Positions 56,933 to 64,000 of a DNA stretch of 64,000 bases are shown here, in pieces (position 1 is the first letter of the stretch; every line of letters starts with the position of its first letter). This DNA is from Candidatus Spongiihabitans thiooxidans (GTDB lineage: Bacteria > Pseudomonadota > Gammaproteobacteria > Arenicellales > Poriferihabitantaceae): positions 157,797-221,796 of the forward strand of contig LFLB01000003.1 of assembly GCA_001543005.1 (NCBI GenBank), in the 5' to 3' direction. The notes under the pieces were generated by a model. The model searched no databases, had not been told where the DNA came from, and was given only the letters and a program-made list of their open reading frames with translations. A program made the position numbers and the translations under genes.

Positions 56933-59662
56933 ATGTCTCCCGATAAAGAAATCATCCTCGTTGACGGCACTTCCTTCCTGTTTCGTGCCTACCATGCATT
57001 GGGGCACAATCCATTGACCACTTCTGATGGCAGAACAACCCAGGCTATTTTTGGAATGGTCAACATGCTGAGAAGCCTGCTCAAAAAGTACCAGCCCACT
57101 CATATTGCCGTAGTCATGGACGCAAAAGGAAAAACCTTTCGACACGACCTTTATAAAGCATATAAGGCGAATCGCCCACCCATGCCCGAAGACCTTCAGC
57201 AACAACTTGAATACGTCAAAAAAATTATTCCGGCAATGGGTCTTCCATTAATTTCCATATCGGGGGTGGAAGCCGATGACGTCATCGGCACACTGTCAAT
57301 CCAGGCCACAACTCAGGGGTTTCGCACCATAATCGTGAGTAGCGATAAAGATCTGACGCAATTGGTAAATGACCAGGTGGAAATGGTCGACACCATGAAA
57401 AATGTGCATCTTAACCCGGCCGATGTTAGCGAAAAATTTGGCGTGCCACCGCAACGAATTATTGAATATTTAGCATTAATCGGAGATAGCTCGGACAATA
57501 TTCCAGGCATTCCAAAAGTCGGTCCGAAAACCGCTGTGAAGTGGTTTGATGAATACGGCACATTGGACAAAATTATTGAAAATGCCGATAAGATTTCCGG
57601 AAAAGTTGGCGAGTATCTGCGCGACAACCTGGATCAACTTGAATTATCTAAAAAACTCACGACAATAAAATGTGATGTCGAACTTGAGCAGTCTCCAAAT
57701 GATTTGACCTGGGGCGATCCGGATTATGAATTACTGCGCGCTTATTACACCGACCTGGAATTTCGCTCGTGGCTGAAAGAAATCGAGGCTGCAAATGACG
57801 ATGGTGAAGGGCAGAAAGAATCGGATCATTCCAATTCAAATGACCCGGATAATGACCCGGATTACGAAACTATTTGGGACGCATCGACCCTTGATAAATG
57901 GATAGAAAAACTCAAAAAATCCAGCATATTTGCAGTAGATACAGAAACCACTTCTCTCGATGCACACCGCGCTGAGCTGGTCGGAATGTCGTTTGCGGTA
58001 ACCCCGGGTGAAGCAGCTTATTTGCCGTTGGGACACAATTATGCCGGCGTGCCAAAGCAACTCCCACTCAAAGAAACCCTGGAAAAATTGCGCCCGATTC
58101 TCGAACACCCCGGTCAGGCAAAAACCGGTCAGAATTTAAAATACGATATTGAAGTGTTGCAAAATTACGATATTCATTTACAGGGGATAACCCATGACAC
58201 CATGCTCATTTCCTACATACTGGATGCCGGTAATTCACGACACGATATGGATACATTGGCGTTGAAACACTTAGGCAAACAAACCATTAAATTTTCCGAT
58301 GTAGCCGGTAGCGGAAAAAATCAACTTACTTTTGATCAAGTCGCCATTGAAGCGGCCACGCCCTACGCGGCGGAAGATGCTGATATTACTTTGCAACTGT
58401 ACCAAACGCTATTGCCGGAACTTGAAAAAGAAGCAAAGCTAAACAAGCTATTTCACGAAATAGAAATGCCGCTGATGGGCGCGTTGGTGCGCACCGAAAC
58501 CAATGGCGTGAAAATTGATGCCGCTCAACTAAAAAAGCAAAGCGCAGAAATAGCAATCCGACTTGTCAAACTCGAAAAAAAGGCCTATGCCGTTGCTGGC
58601 GAACCTTTCAATATCGCGTCGCCTAAACAAATACAGGAGATTTTGTACGAAAAACAAGGTATTCCGGTGATGCGTAAAACACCTAGCGGCCAACCCTCCA
58701 CAGCTGAAAATGTGCTTCAGGAATTGGCGGCGGAATATGAACTTCCTCAATTGATTCTTGAGCACCGGAGTTTGGCAAAATTAAAGGGTACTTATACCGA
58801 CAAGCTGCCTGAATTGATCAACCCAAAAACCGGTCGAATTCACACCTCTTACCATCAGGCTGTTGCTTCCACGGGTCGGCTGTCCTCGTCTGATCCGAAC
58901 TTACAAAATATTCCCATTCGCTCTGAAGATGGCCGCAAGATACGCGAAGCCTTTATTCCCGAAGACGGCAATGTGTTGATTGCAGCGGATTACTCTCAAA
59001 TCGAACTCAGGATTATGGCTCATTTATCTGGCGATAAGGGTCTGATCAATGCCTTTAATAACGGCATCGACGTGCATCGTGCCACCGCCGCTGAAGTGTT
59101 CGGCATCGAGGCTGCGGAAGTTGACGAAGAACAACGGCGGCGAGCAAAGGCGATCAATTTTGGATTGATTTATGGTATGTCCGCATTTGGTCTGGCGCGT
59201 CAACTAAAGATTGCTCAAAAAGAAGCCAGGAATTATATCGATATCTATTTTAATCGGTATCCGGGAGTAAAACAGTACATGGAAAAAACCAAGCAAAGCG
59301 CGCGGGAAAAAGGGTTTGTTGAAACGCTATTTGGTCGAAGATTAAATTTGCCCGAAATAAATTCTAAAAATGCGGTGCGTCGTCAATACGCTGAACGCAC
59401 CGCCATTAATGCGCCTATGCAGGGCACCGCAGCTGACCTAATCAAACTGGCAATGTTGGCGGTTGACAAATGGATTTTAGACAACCAGTCAAGCAGTCGA
59501 ATTATTTTGCAAGTTCACGACGAACTGGTGTTTGAAGTGGAGAAGAAAAATGTTAACCAGATGAAAGAGGTTTCCGTGGAATTAATGTGCGGGGTGGCAA
59601 AATTAAAAGTGCCGCTTATCGTGGACATCGGCGTTGGCGCGAACTGGAAAGAAGCGCACTAG
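56933..59662 (+). CDS. polA: DNA polymerase I
   Basis: 909 residues with all three activities. Residues 1-290: 5' nuclease (LVDGTSFLFRAYHAL, VSSDKDLTQLV, DSSDNIPGIPKVGPKTA). Residues ~315-500: 3'-5' exonuclease with intact FAVDTETTSLD, TGQNLKYDIEVL and YAAEDADITLQLY. Residues ~540-909: polymerase with RLSSSDPNLQNIPIR, motif A AADYSQIELRIMAHLSG, motif B RRAKAINFGLIYGMSAFG and motif C QVHDELVFEVE. A linker between the first two domains contains a 12-bp repeat (NDPD-NDPD). Nothing suggests loss of proofreading. Confidence 0.97.
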   Translation: MSPDKEIILVDGTSFLFRAYHALGHNPLTTSDGRTTQAIFGMVNMLRSLLKKYQPTHIAVVMDAKGKTFRHDLYKAYKANRPPMPEDLQQQLEYVKKIIPAMGLPLISISGVEADDVIGTLSIQATTQGFRTIIVSSDKDLTQLVNDQVEMVDTMKNVHLNPADVSEKFGVPPQRIIEYLALIGDSSDNIPGIPKVGPKTAVKWFDEYGTLDKIIENADKISGKVGEYLRDNLDQLELSKKLTTIKCDVELEQSPNDLTWGDPDYELLRAYYTDLEFRSWLKEIEAANDDGEGQKESDHSNSNDPDNDPDYETIWDASTLDKWIEKLKKSSIFAVDTETTSLDAHRAELVGMSFAVTPGEAAYLPLGHNYAGVPKQLPLKETLEKLRPILEHPGQAKTGQNLKYDIEVLQNYDIHLQGITHDTMLISYILDAGNSRHDMDTLALKHLGKQTIKFSDVAGSGKNQLTFDQVAIEAATPYAAEDADITLQLYQTLLPELEKEAKLNKLFHEIEMPLMGALVRTETNGVKIDAAQLKKQSAEIAIRLVKLEKKAYAVAGEPFNIASPKQIQEILYEKQGIPVMRKTPSGQPSTAENVLQELAAEYELPQLILEHRSLAKLKGTYTDKLPELINPKTGRIHTSYHQAVASTGRLSSSDPNLQNIPIRSEDGRKIREAFIPEDGNVLIAADYSQIELRIMAHLSGDKGLINAFNNGIDVHRATAAEVFGIEAAEVDEEQRRRAKAINFGLIYGMSAFGLARQLKIAQKEARNYIDIYFNRYPGVKQYMEKTKQSAREKGFVETLFGRRLNLPEINSKNAVRRQYAERTAINAPMQGTAADLIKLAMLAVDKWILDNQSSSRIILQVHDELVFEVEKKNVNQMKEVSVELMCGVAKLKVPLIVDIGVGANWKEAH
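57841..57864 (+). repeat. 12-bp tandem repeat in the polA linker
   Basis: TGACCCGGATAA and TGACCCGGATTA are adjacent and in frame, giving an acidic NDPDNDPDY linker between the 5' nuclease and the exonuclease domain. Confidence 0.8.
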
Positions 59663-59741
59663 TTTTCCATCAGCAATTAAACCAGATGCGTTCTGAAAGT
59701 GCTTTCCATTAAATAATCGGTGAACTATTTCCACACCATGT

Positions 59742-60653
59742 TTAACCCGACCCACGGGTGCGGTTTCTCTTTGGTTTGGCATTTTTTTCTATGAACCCGA
59801 TAATCATTCCAGCGACATCCTTGCCCGTGGCCATTTCGATCCCCTGTAATCCAGGAGATGAGTTCACCTCCATAACTAATGGGCCACTGTCTGAACGCAG
59901 CAAATCAACGCCACAAACATTCAATCCCATCACTTTCGCAGCCCGCGCCGCGGTTTTTCTTTCAGTTGGACTTAATTTAACCAGGCTTGCTTTTCCGCCT
60001 CTATGCAAATTGGAGCGAAATTCCCCTGGCGGACCCTGGCGTTGCATAGCAGCAATCACTTTTTCACCCACGACCAAACAACGAATATCACTTCCCCCCG
60101 CTTCTTTTATGTATTCTTGCACAAGGATATCTGCGTTTAATTTCATAAAAGCTTGGATAACACTTTCCGCCGCCTTTTTGGTTTCTGCTAAAACCACACC
60201 CTTTCCCTGAGTGCCTTCCAACAGTTTTATCACCAATGGCGCGCCACCCACTTCCTTGATTATGCCGTCAATATCCTTGCTTGAGTGAGCAAATGCTGTG
60301 GTGGGCATGCCGATGCCTTTTCTCGACAGTAATTGCAGTGATCGAAGTTTGTCCCGGGAGCGGGTGATTGCCACTGACTCGTTGACGCTATAAATATTCA
60401 TCATCTCGAACTGACGTACAATGGCGGTGCCGTAATAGGTCACCGATGCGCCGATTCTGGGGATTACCGCATCGAAATCATTTCGGTTAAATTCGACAGT
60501 ACCGTAGTGGATGGTTGGATTGTCAGAAGTAATATCCATAAAGCAGCGTAGATGGTCTAGTATTTGTACGCTATGACCCCGCTGCTCCGCCGCTTCAACC
60601 AATCTCTTGGTTGAGTATAAATTTCGATTACGAGAGAGTATTGCGATTTTCAT
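59742..60653 (-). CDS. rimK: ribosomal protein S6 glutamate ligase (RimK family)
   Basis: ATP-grasp ligase of 303 residues that adds Glu residues to the C-terminus of ribosomal protein S6 or similar targets. It starts [20 protein letters not shown], then [40 protein letters not shown] (ATP loop), [19 protein letters not shown] and [14 protein letters not shown] with the Mg-binding Glu/Asn. It lies downstream of a small protease gene on the same strand with a gap of 54 bases, the usual pairing (RimB-RimK) in gammaproteobacteria. Confidence 0.94.
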   Translation of the reverse strand: MKIAILSRNRNLYSTKRLVEAAEQRGHSVQILDHLRCFMDITSDNPTIHYGTVEFNRNDFDAVIPRIGASVTYYGTAIVRQFEMMNIYSVNESVAITRSRDKLRSLQLLSRKGIGMPTTAFAHSSKDIDGIIKEVGGAPLVIKLLEGTQGKGVVLAETKKAAESVIQAFMKLNADILVQEYIKEAGGSDIRCLVVGEKVIAAMQRQGPPGEFRSNLHRGGKASLVKLSPTERKTAARAAKVMGLNVCGVDLLRSDSGPLVMEVNSSPGLQGIEMATGKDVAGMIIGFIEKNAKPKRNRTRGSG

Positions 60654-60707
60654 GCTTTGCCATGTCAGGGATTTTGTATAGAAATTTTTATAGAGAGATT
60701 TGTTTTC

Positions 60708-61166
60708 CTAATTATCAGTGCTCTTTTGTTTACGCCCTGTCAAATAGGAGCAGGCGACATCCACCACAAAATCTTCGCTTATTGCTGTTCGGCCCAGCAG
60801 CATCCTGAATTTCATGTTCGTGCGCTGTGTCAATGTAATTTCAATTTCTTTTATTACCTGGCCGATTTTAATATTACTTACGATGACTATGCGTTCCTCG
60901 ACATGCCCGCCGGAATTGGTAACCTTGCGATTTTCAACGGCTCTTGCGGTGCAAACTTTTTCTTTCAATTTCTTTCGATTACCGAAAGTGACCCGAAATC
61001 GGGCCAGGATGATGCCATCCTCTTCTATCAATTCATAGTCCTCAGCATCCATCGTTGAGGTACGTGCGCCGGTGTCAATTTTTGCCTTGATTTTATCTAT
61101 GCCGAGATCGGGTAGTCCGACCCACTCTCGCCATCCGATTATTTTCTTCTGGTCAAGTGATTGCAT
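60708..61166 (-). CDS. retropepsin-like small protease, RimB-type
   Basis: From the ATG at 61166 the protein has 152 residues; a frame open to 61259 would overlap the tmm stop and adds residues with no homology. Key motifs: IGWREWVGLPDLGIDKIKAK, then the retropepsin-like active site IDTGARTSTMDA (DTGA) and a second loop with LGRTAISEDFVVD. These proteins (once called ATP-dependent zinc proteases) accompany rimK and are thought to process or regulate the glutamylated target. 42 bases after the tmm stop, so possibly co-transcribed with tmm and rimK. Confidence 0.85.
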   Translation of the reverse strand: MQSLDQKKIIGWREWVGLPDLGIDKIKAKIDTGARTSTMDAEDYELIEEDGIILARFRVTFGNRKKLKEKVCTARAVENRKVTNSGGHVEERIVIVSNIKIGQVIKEIEITLTQRTNMKFRMLLGRTAISEDFVVDVACSYLTGRKQKSTDN

Positions 61167-61207
61167 CTTCCGGGCTTGTTTTCTGGCGGGTTTGTCGCTT
61201 GGCGATT

Positions 61208-62548
61208 TTATGATTCTTGCAAATAACTTTCCATGGAGTCGTCCATCGCGTCCATCCACGGAGTGTGATGCACCGGCTGCTTATTACCGGTCATCAGCGA
61301 TCGATAGGCGTTATTCCTGAAGCCCATGATATCGTCATGCTTGTGGTGTTCCCACTGCATAAATGTTTTGTTGACCCCTTCCACGTCGAAAGTCGGGTAG
61401 TCGGTTTCATCGATTAATTCCTTAGTGTAATCTCCCTGGAACCAGATCATTTGTTCATCGTCTTGCAAGGTTTCCTCTCGGGCGCGCCACTTTGCACTGT
61501 GCCTGGTCATTTCCTCATAAGACGGCGCTTCTATCTTTCCCATGATCACATCCCGGGCATACCACGCTTGAGCATCGAACATGTTAAAGGTATAAAACTG
61601 ATCCTGCATACCAAGATACATGACTTTTGGATTCCTTTCCCAGACCACGCCTTTATATAAATCCGAAGGCCACAGGCGATTTGTTGTACTCAACCTCAGT
61701 GAGTCAGGCATAAATGGGAAGTGATGCAAATAGCCGGTACATAAAATTATGGCATCCACTTCTTTAGTCGACCCATCTTTGAAATGTGCGGTTTTATTCA
61801 CAACCTTGGTTAGCAATGGCAATTCCTGCCAGCTATCCGGCCAGTGAAATCCCATTGGCGCGGTTCGGTAGCTCACGGTGACAGATTTACATCCATATTT
61901 ATGACATTGTGATCCAATATCTTCGGCGGAATAGCTGGTGCCTATAATCAAAATGTCCTGGTCCTTGAATTCCACTGCATCGCGGAAATCATGGGCATGC
62001 AGCACCCGACCATTGAAAGATTCAAACCCCTCGAACTGGGGCACATTCGGCGTTGAAAAATGCCCATTAGCGACCACAACATTATCGAATTCTCTTGAGC
62101 TTACTTGGTTTTTTGGTAAGTCCTTAACGGTAACCGTAAACAATCCGGTATCTGCGGAATAACTAACGTTGCTAACTACGGTCCTGAATTTCACCCAGTC
62201 GCGCACCCCCGCATTTTCGACACGGCCCTTTATATAATCGGCCAGCACTGCGCGCGGGGGATAAGAAGCGATGGGGCGTCCGAAGTGTTCCTCAAAGGTG
62301 TAGTCGGCAAACTCAAGACATTCTTTCGGGCCATTCGACCACAAATAACGATACATGCTGCCATGAACAGGTTCACCATATTCATCCAATCCGGTTCGCC
62401 AGGTATAGTTCCATAACCCACCCCAATCTTCCTGTTTTTCATAGCAAACAATTTCCGGAATTTCAGCGCCATTTTTCCGCGCCGATGCGAATGCTCGGAG
62501 TTGCGCGGTACCACAGGGGCCTGCGCCAATTATTGCAACACTTGACAT
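61208..62548 (-). CDS. tmm: trimethylamine monooxygenase
   Basis: Flavin-containing monooxygenase that turns trimethylamine into TMAO with NADPH and O2, cytoplasmic, 446 residues. FAD site [17 protein letters not shown], then [40 protein letters not shown] and the FMO fingerprint region with [12 protein letters not shown], the NADPH site [19 protein letters not shown] and [32 protein letters not shown] and [18 protein letters not shown] at the end match bacterial Tmm far better than other FMOs. The next gene upstream is a GcvT-family demethylase. Marine bacteria carry this enzyme to use TMA as a C, N or energy source. Confidence 0.93.
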   Translation of the reverse strand: MSSVAIIGAGPCGTAQLRAFASARKNGAEIPEIVCYEKQEDWGGLWNYTWRTGLDEYGEPVHGSMYRYLWSNGPKECLEFADYTFEEHFGRPIASYPPRAVLADYIKGRVENAGVRDWVKFRTVVSNVSYSADTGLFTVTVKDLPKNQVSSREFDNVVVANGHFSTPNVPQFEGFESFNGRVLHAHDFRDAVEFKDQDILIIGTSYSAEDIGSQCHKYGCKSVTVSYRTAPMGFHWPDSWQELPLLTKVVNKTAHFKDGSTKEVDAIILCTGYLHHFPFMPDSLRLSTTNRLWPSDLYKGVVWERNPKVMYLGMQDQFYTFNMFDAQAWYARDVIMGKIEAPSYEEMTRHSAKWRAREETLQDDEQMIWFQGDYTKELIDETDYPTFDVEGVNKTFMQWEHHKHDDIMGFRNNAYRSLMTGNKQPVHHTPWMDAMDDSMESYLQES

Positions 62549-62584
62549 TTTTTACTCCACTTGGAAATGCTCATTAAAATTTAT

Positions 62585-62612
62585 CGCTTCAATTCTACCG
62601 CTTCAATTCTAT
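62585..62612. repeat. 14-bp tandem repeat upstream of tmm
   Basis: CGCTTCAATTCTAC and CGCTTCAATTCTAT are adjacent, 36 bases before the tmm ATG on its leader side. Confidence 0.85.
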
Positions 62613-62758
62613 TGCGAAACAATACCTTTTTGCGTCCTCGAAAAATAAACGCCGAAAAAATAAAATAAAGAGGGTGGAAACACCGCTACTTGTGAACTTG
62701 GTCCCGAATATTGATTCACCCGCCTCCAGCCTAAATGGTGTTATCCAGGACAGCCCCA

Positions 62759-64000
62759 TCAATAATTTCCCCGAACCCGCTGTTTCTTCGGATCGAAATG
62801 AGGGAAAGGCACAACGGTTGCGGGGATACGTTTCTGGTGGCCATCGAGTTTTCCAATTTCAATTTCAGTACCTGTCTCTGCATACAGCGTTTTCATCTTG
62901 CACAGCGCAATATTCTTTCTCAATATAGGCGAAATCACGCCACTGGTAATGGCGCCCACTTGCTCCCGACCAATAAAAACACCATCGCCATTGCCACCAA
63001 TCTCTTCTCCATTTACTTCAAGCCCAACCAGTTTTTGCTGGGGATTTTGCTTGCGACCAACCAATACTTCCCGGCCGATGAAATCATCTTGTTTTGATTT
63101 GAGGGGAACGGTAAACCCAATGCCCGCTTCAAAAGGATCGGTTTGATCACAGAATTCCGATCCAGCAAAAATTAATCCGGCTTCGATGCGCAGCATATCC
63201 AACGCCTCCAATCCTAATGGCGCAATTTTATATTCCTGCCCAGCCTCCCACACCGCATCCCAAACCGCTGCGGCATCGCGGGGATGGCAAAATATTTCAT
63301 AGCCTTGTTCCCCGGTATATCCGGTCCGCGATACCAGAATAGGCAACCCGGATTCATCACCTATTCTGGCAATAGAAAAACGAAACCATTTCAGTTCTTC
63401 AATCGTTGCTTGATCCGGCCGAGTCCATATAACTTTTTTCAACACATCCAGACTTTTTGGGCCTTGAATTTGTAAGTTGTGGAGTTGGGAAGTGGCATCC
63501 TTAACCCAGGCGCGCATGCTTCTTTTCTGGGCTTGTTGCCTAATCCATAACCCGGAGGTATCGTTTCCGCCAATCCAGCGAAAATTATTCTTGCCCAATT
63601 TGAAAACTGTGCCGTCATCAATCATGCCACCGGATTCGTAACACATGGCGGTATATACAACCTGCCCGGTTGAAAGTTTTCTGATGTCTCTGGTGACACA
63701 GGTTTGCATCAAAACTTCGGCATCCGGCCCGACCACTTCGTATTTTCTCAATGGCGAGAGATCAGTCATGATTACCCCTTCGCGGCAAGCCCAATATTCA
63801 GCGGCACACCCATAATTAGTGTAATTATTGGCCAACCAATAACCGTTGTATTCGATAAAGTTACGGGTTAGCTCGGCGGATTTTCTATGAAAGCCGGTTT
63901 CTTTTGTCATTTCAGGTTCTGCATCGGTGGTTTTTCTAAATGCGATAGCGCGCTTGAATAAATTCTTTTCAGAATAGGTTCGTATCTGGATATCGGTTGG
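62759..64000 (-). CDS. GcvT-family (aminomethyltransferase-like) protein, 5' end outside the window
   Basis: THF-dependent demethylase/aminomethyltransferase fold. From the ATG at 63910 there are 383 residues, but the frame is open without a stop through 30 more codons to the window edge. Those codons read QIRTYSEKNLFKRAIAFRK, which looks like real protein, and no Shine-Dalgarno precedes 63910, so I take the start to be beyond the window. Motifs: EYWACREGVIMTDLSPLRKY, YTAMCYESGGMIDDGTVF, RTGYTGEQGYEIFCHP, LGLEALDMLRIEAGL and the C-terminal barrel DFIGREVLVGR. It probably moves a methyl or methylene group from a methylated amine or similar substrate to THF. It is not close to DmdA. Confidence 0.85.
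   Translation of the reverse strand, partial: PTDIQIRTYSEKNLFKRAIAFRKTTDAEPEMTKETGFHRKSAELTRNFIEYNGYWLANNYTNYGCAAEYWACREGVIMTDLSPLRKYEVVGPDAEVLMQTCVTRDIRKLSTGQVVYTAMCYESGGMIDDGTVFKLGKNNFRWIGGNDTSGLWIRQQAQKRSMRAWVKDATSQLHNLQIQGPKSLDVLKKVIWTRPDQATIEELKWFRFSIARIGDESGLPILVSRTGYTGEQGYEIFCHPRDAAAVWDAVWEAGQEYKIAPLGLEALDMLRIEAGLIFAGSEFCDQTDPFEAGIGFTVPLKSKQDDFIGREVLVGRKQNPQQKLVGLEVNGEEIGGNGDGVFIGREQVGAITSGVISPILRKNIALCKMKTLYAETGTEIEIGKLDGHQKRIPATVVPFPHFDPKKQRVRGNY

Noticed and set aside
61167..61259. Longer start of the RimB-like protease
   Set aside because: It would overlap the end of tmm and adds basic residues not seen in the family; the ATG at 61166 precedes the conserved start.
62759..63910. 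DMSP demethylase (dmdA)
   Set aside because: The GcvT fold is shared, but the N-terminal region differs from DmdA, and the signature stretches I know from DmdA are missing.

Overview
The window reads as a chromosomal stretch of a gammaproteobacterium, probably marine or host/sediment associated. Evidence seen here: single-chain purL of about 1350 residues, coaBC-dut-radC clustering, polA next to a DUF2782 gene, xni (exonuclease IX type), rimK next to a retropepsin-like protease, a Na+/2-oxoacid type TRAP transporter, trimethylamine monooxygenase, heterotetrameric sarcosine oxidase and a two-component pair of the 'proteobacterial dedicated sortase' type. No rRNA operon or CRISPR array was seen; there is one tRNA (elongator Met).

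Layout. 0-5.2 kb: the end of an OmpR-type regulator and its kinase, a DUF2797 protein, folE, xni, then a 730-base gap holding a 182-bp MITE-like element, an IS1595-type transposase remnant and a 59-residue membrane protein. 5.2-11 kb: a YHS protein and a TRAP transporter operon whose large permease carries a long predicted coiled-coil tail. 11-14 kb: an AT-rich proC / FAD oxidase (frameshifted) / RarD-type transporter cluster. 14-18 kb: metK-ahcY, divergent from argB, with a strong palindrome between them. 18-20 kb: a type II restriction-modification pair. 20-31 kb: fpr, an acetylornithine aminotransferase fused to a zinc ribbon, ETF-QO, purL, dapA, a lytic transglycosylase-like lipoprotein and a class I amidotransferase. 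31.3-35 kb: a scrap-heap island made of a truncated IS481-family copy, a potA fragment, a DNA ligase fragment, two tandem ParB-like genes, a second copy of the MITE-like repeat and an internally deleted IS481 element. 35-39 kb: glyoxalase II type hydrolase, dut, coaBC, radC, cobalamin adenosyltransferase. 39-42.8 kb: a single-chain restriction-methylation-specificity enzyme. 42.9-48.1 kb: soxBDAG. 48.2-53 kb: tRNA-Met, a CHAD protein, a taurine-pyruvate aminotransferase-like enzyme, uvrD. 53-60 kb: the PdsR/PdsS-like pair, a DUF2782 protein, polA. 60-64 kb: rimK, a small protease, tmm and a GcvT-family demethylase that runs off the right edge.

Together the metabolic genes point to use of methylated amines: Tmm oxidises trimethylamine to TMAO, SoxBDAG oxidises sarcosine to glycine plus methylene-THF, a GcvT-type protein is likely to move one-carbon units to THF, and ETF-QO would pass electrons to quinone from ETF-linked dehydrogenases such as dimethylglycine dehydrogenase (not present in this window). 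FolE (pterin synthesis) and MetK/AhcY (methyl cycle) fit but are housekeeping.

The most unusual structural signal is not a gene: at least a dozen places show 2-4 imperfect tandem copies of an 11-16 bp unit, placed at gene starts, gene ends or protein linkers. Copies wholly inside genes have units of 12 or 15 bp, so the frame is kept; most of those outside or across gene ends have 14 or 16 bp. This looks like a mutational habit of this genome filtered by selection.
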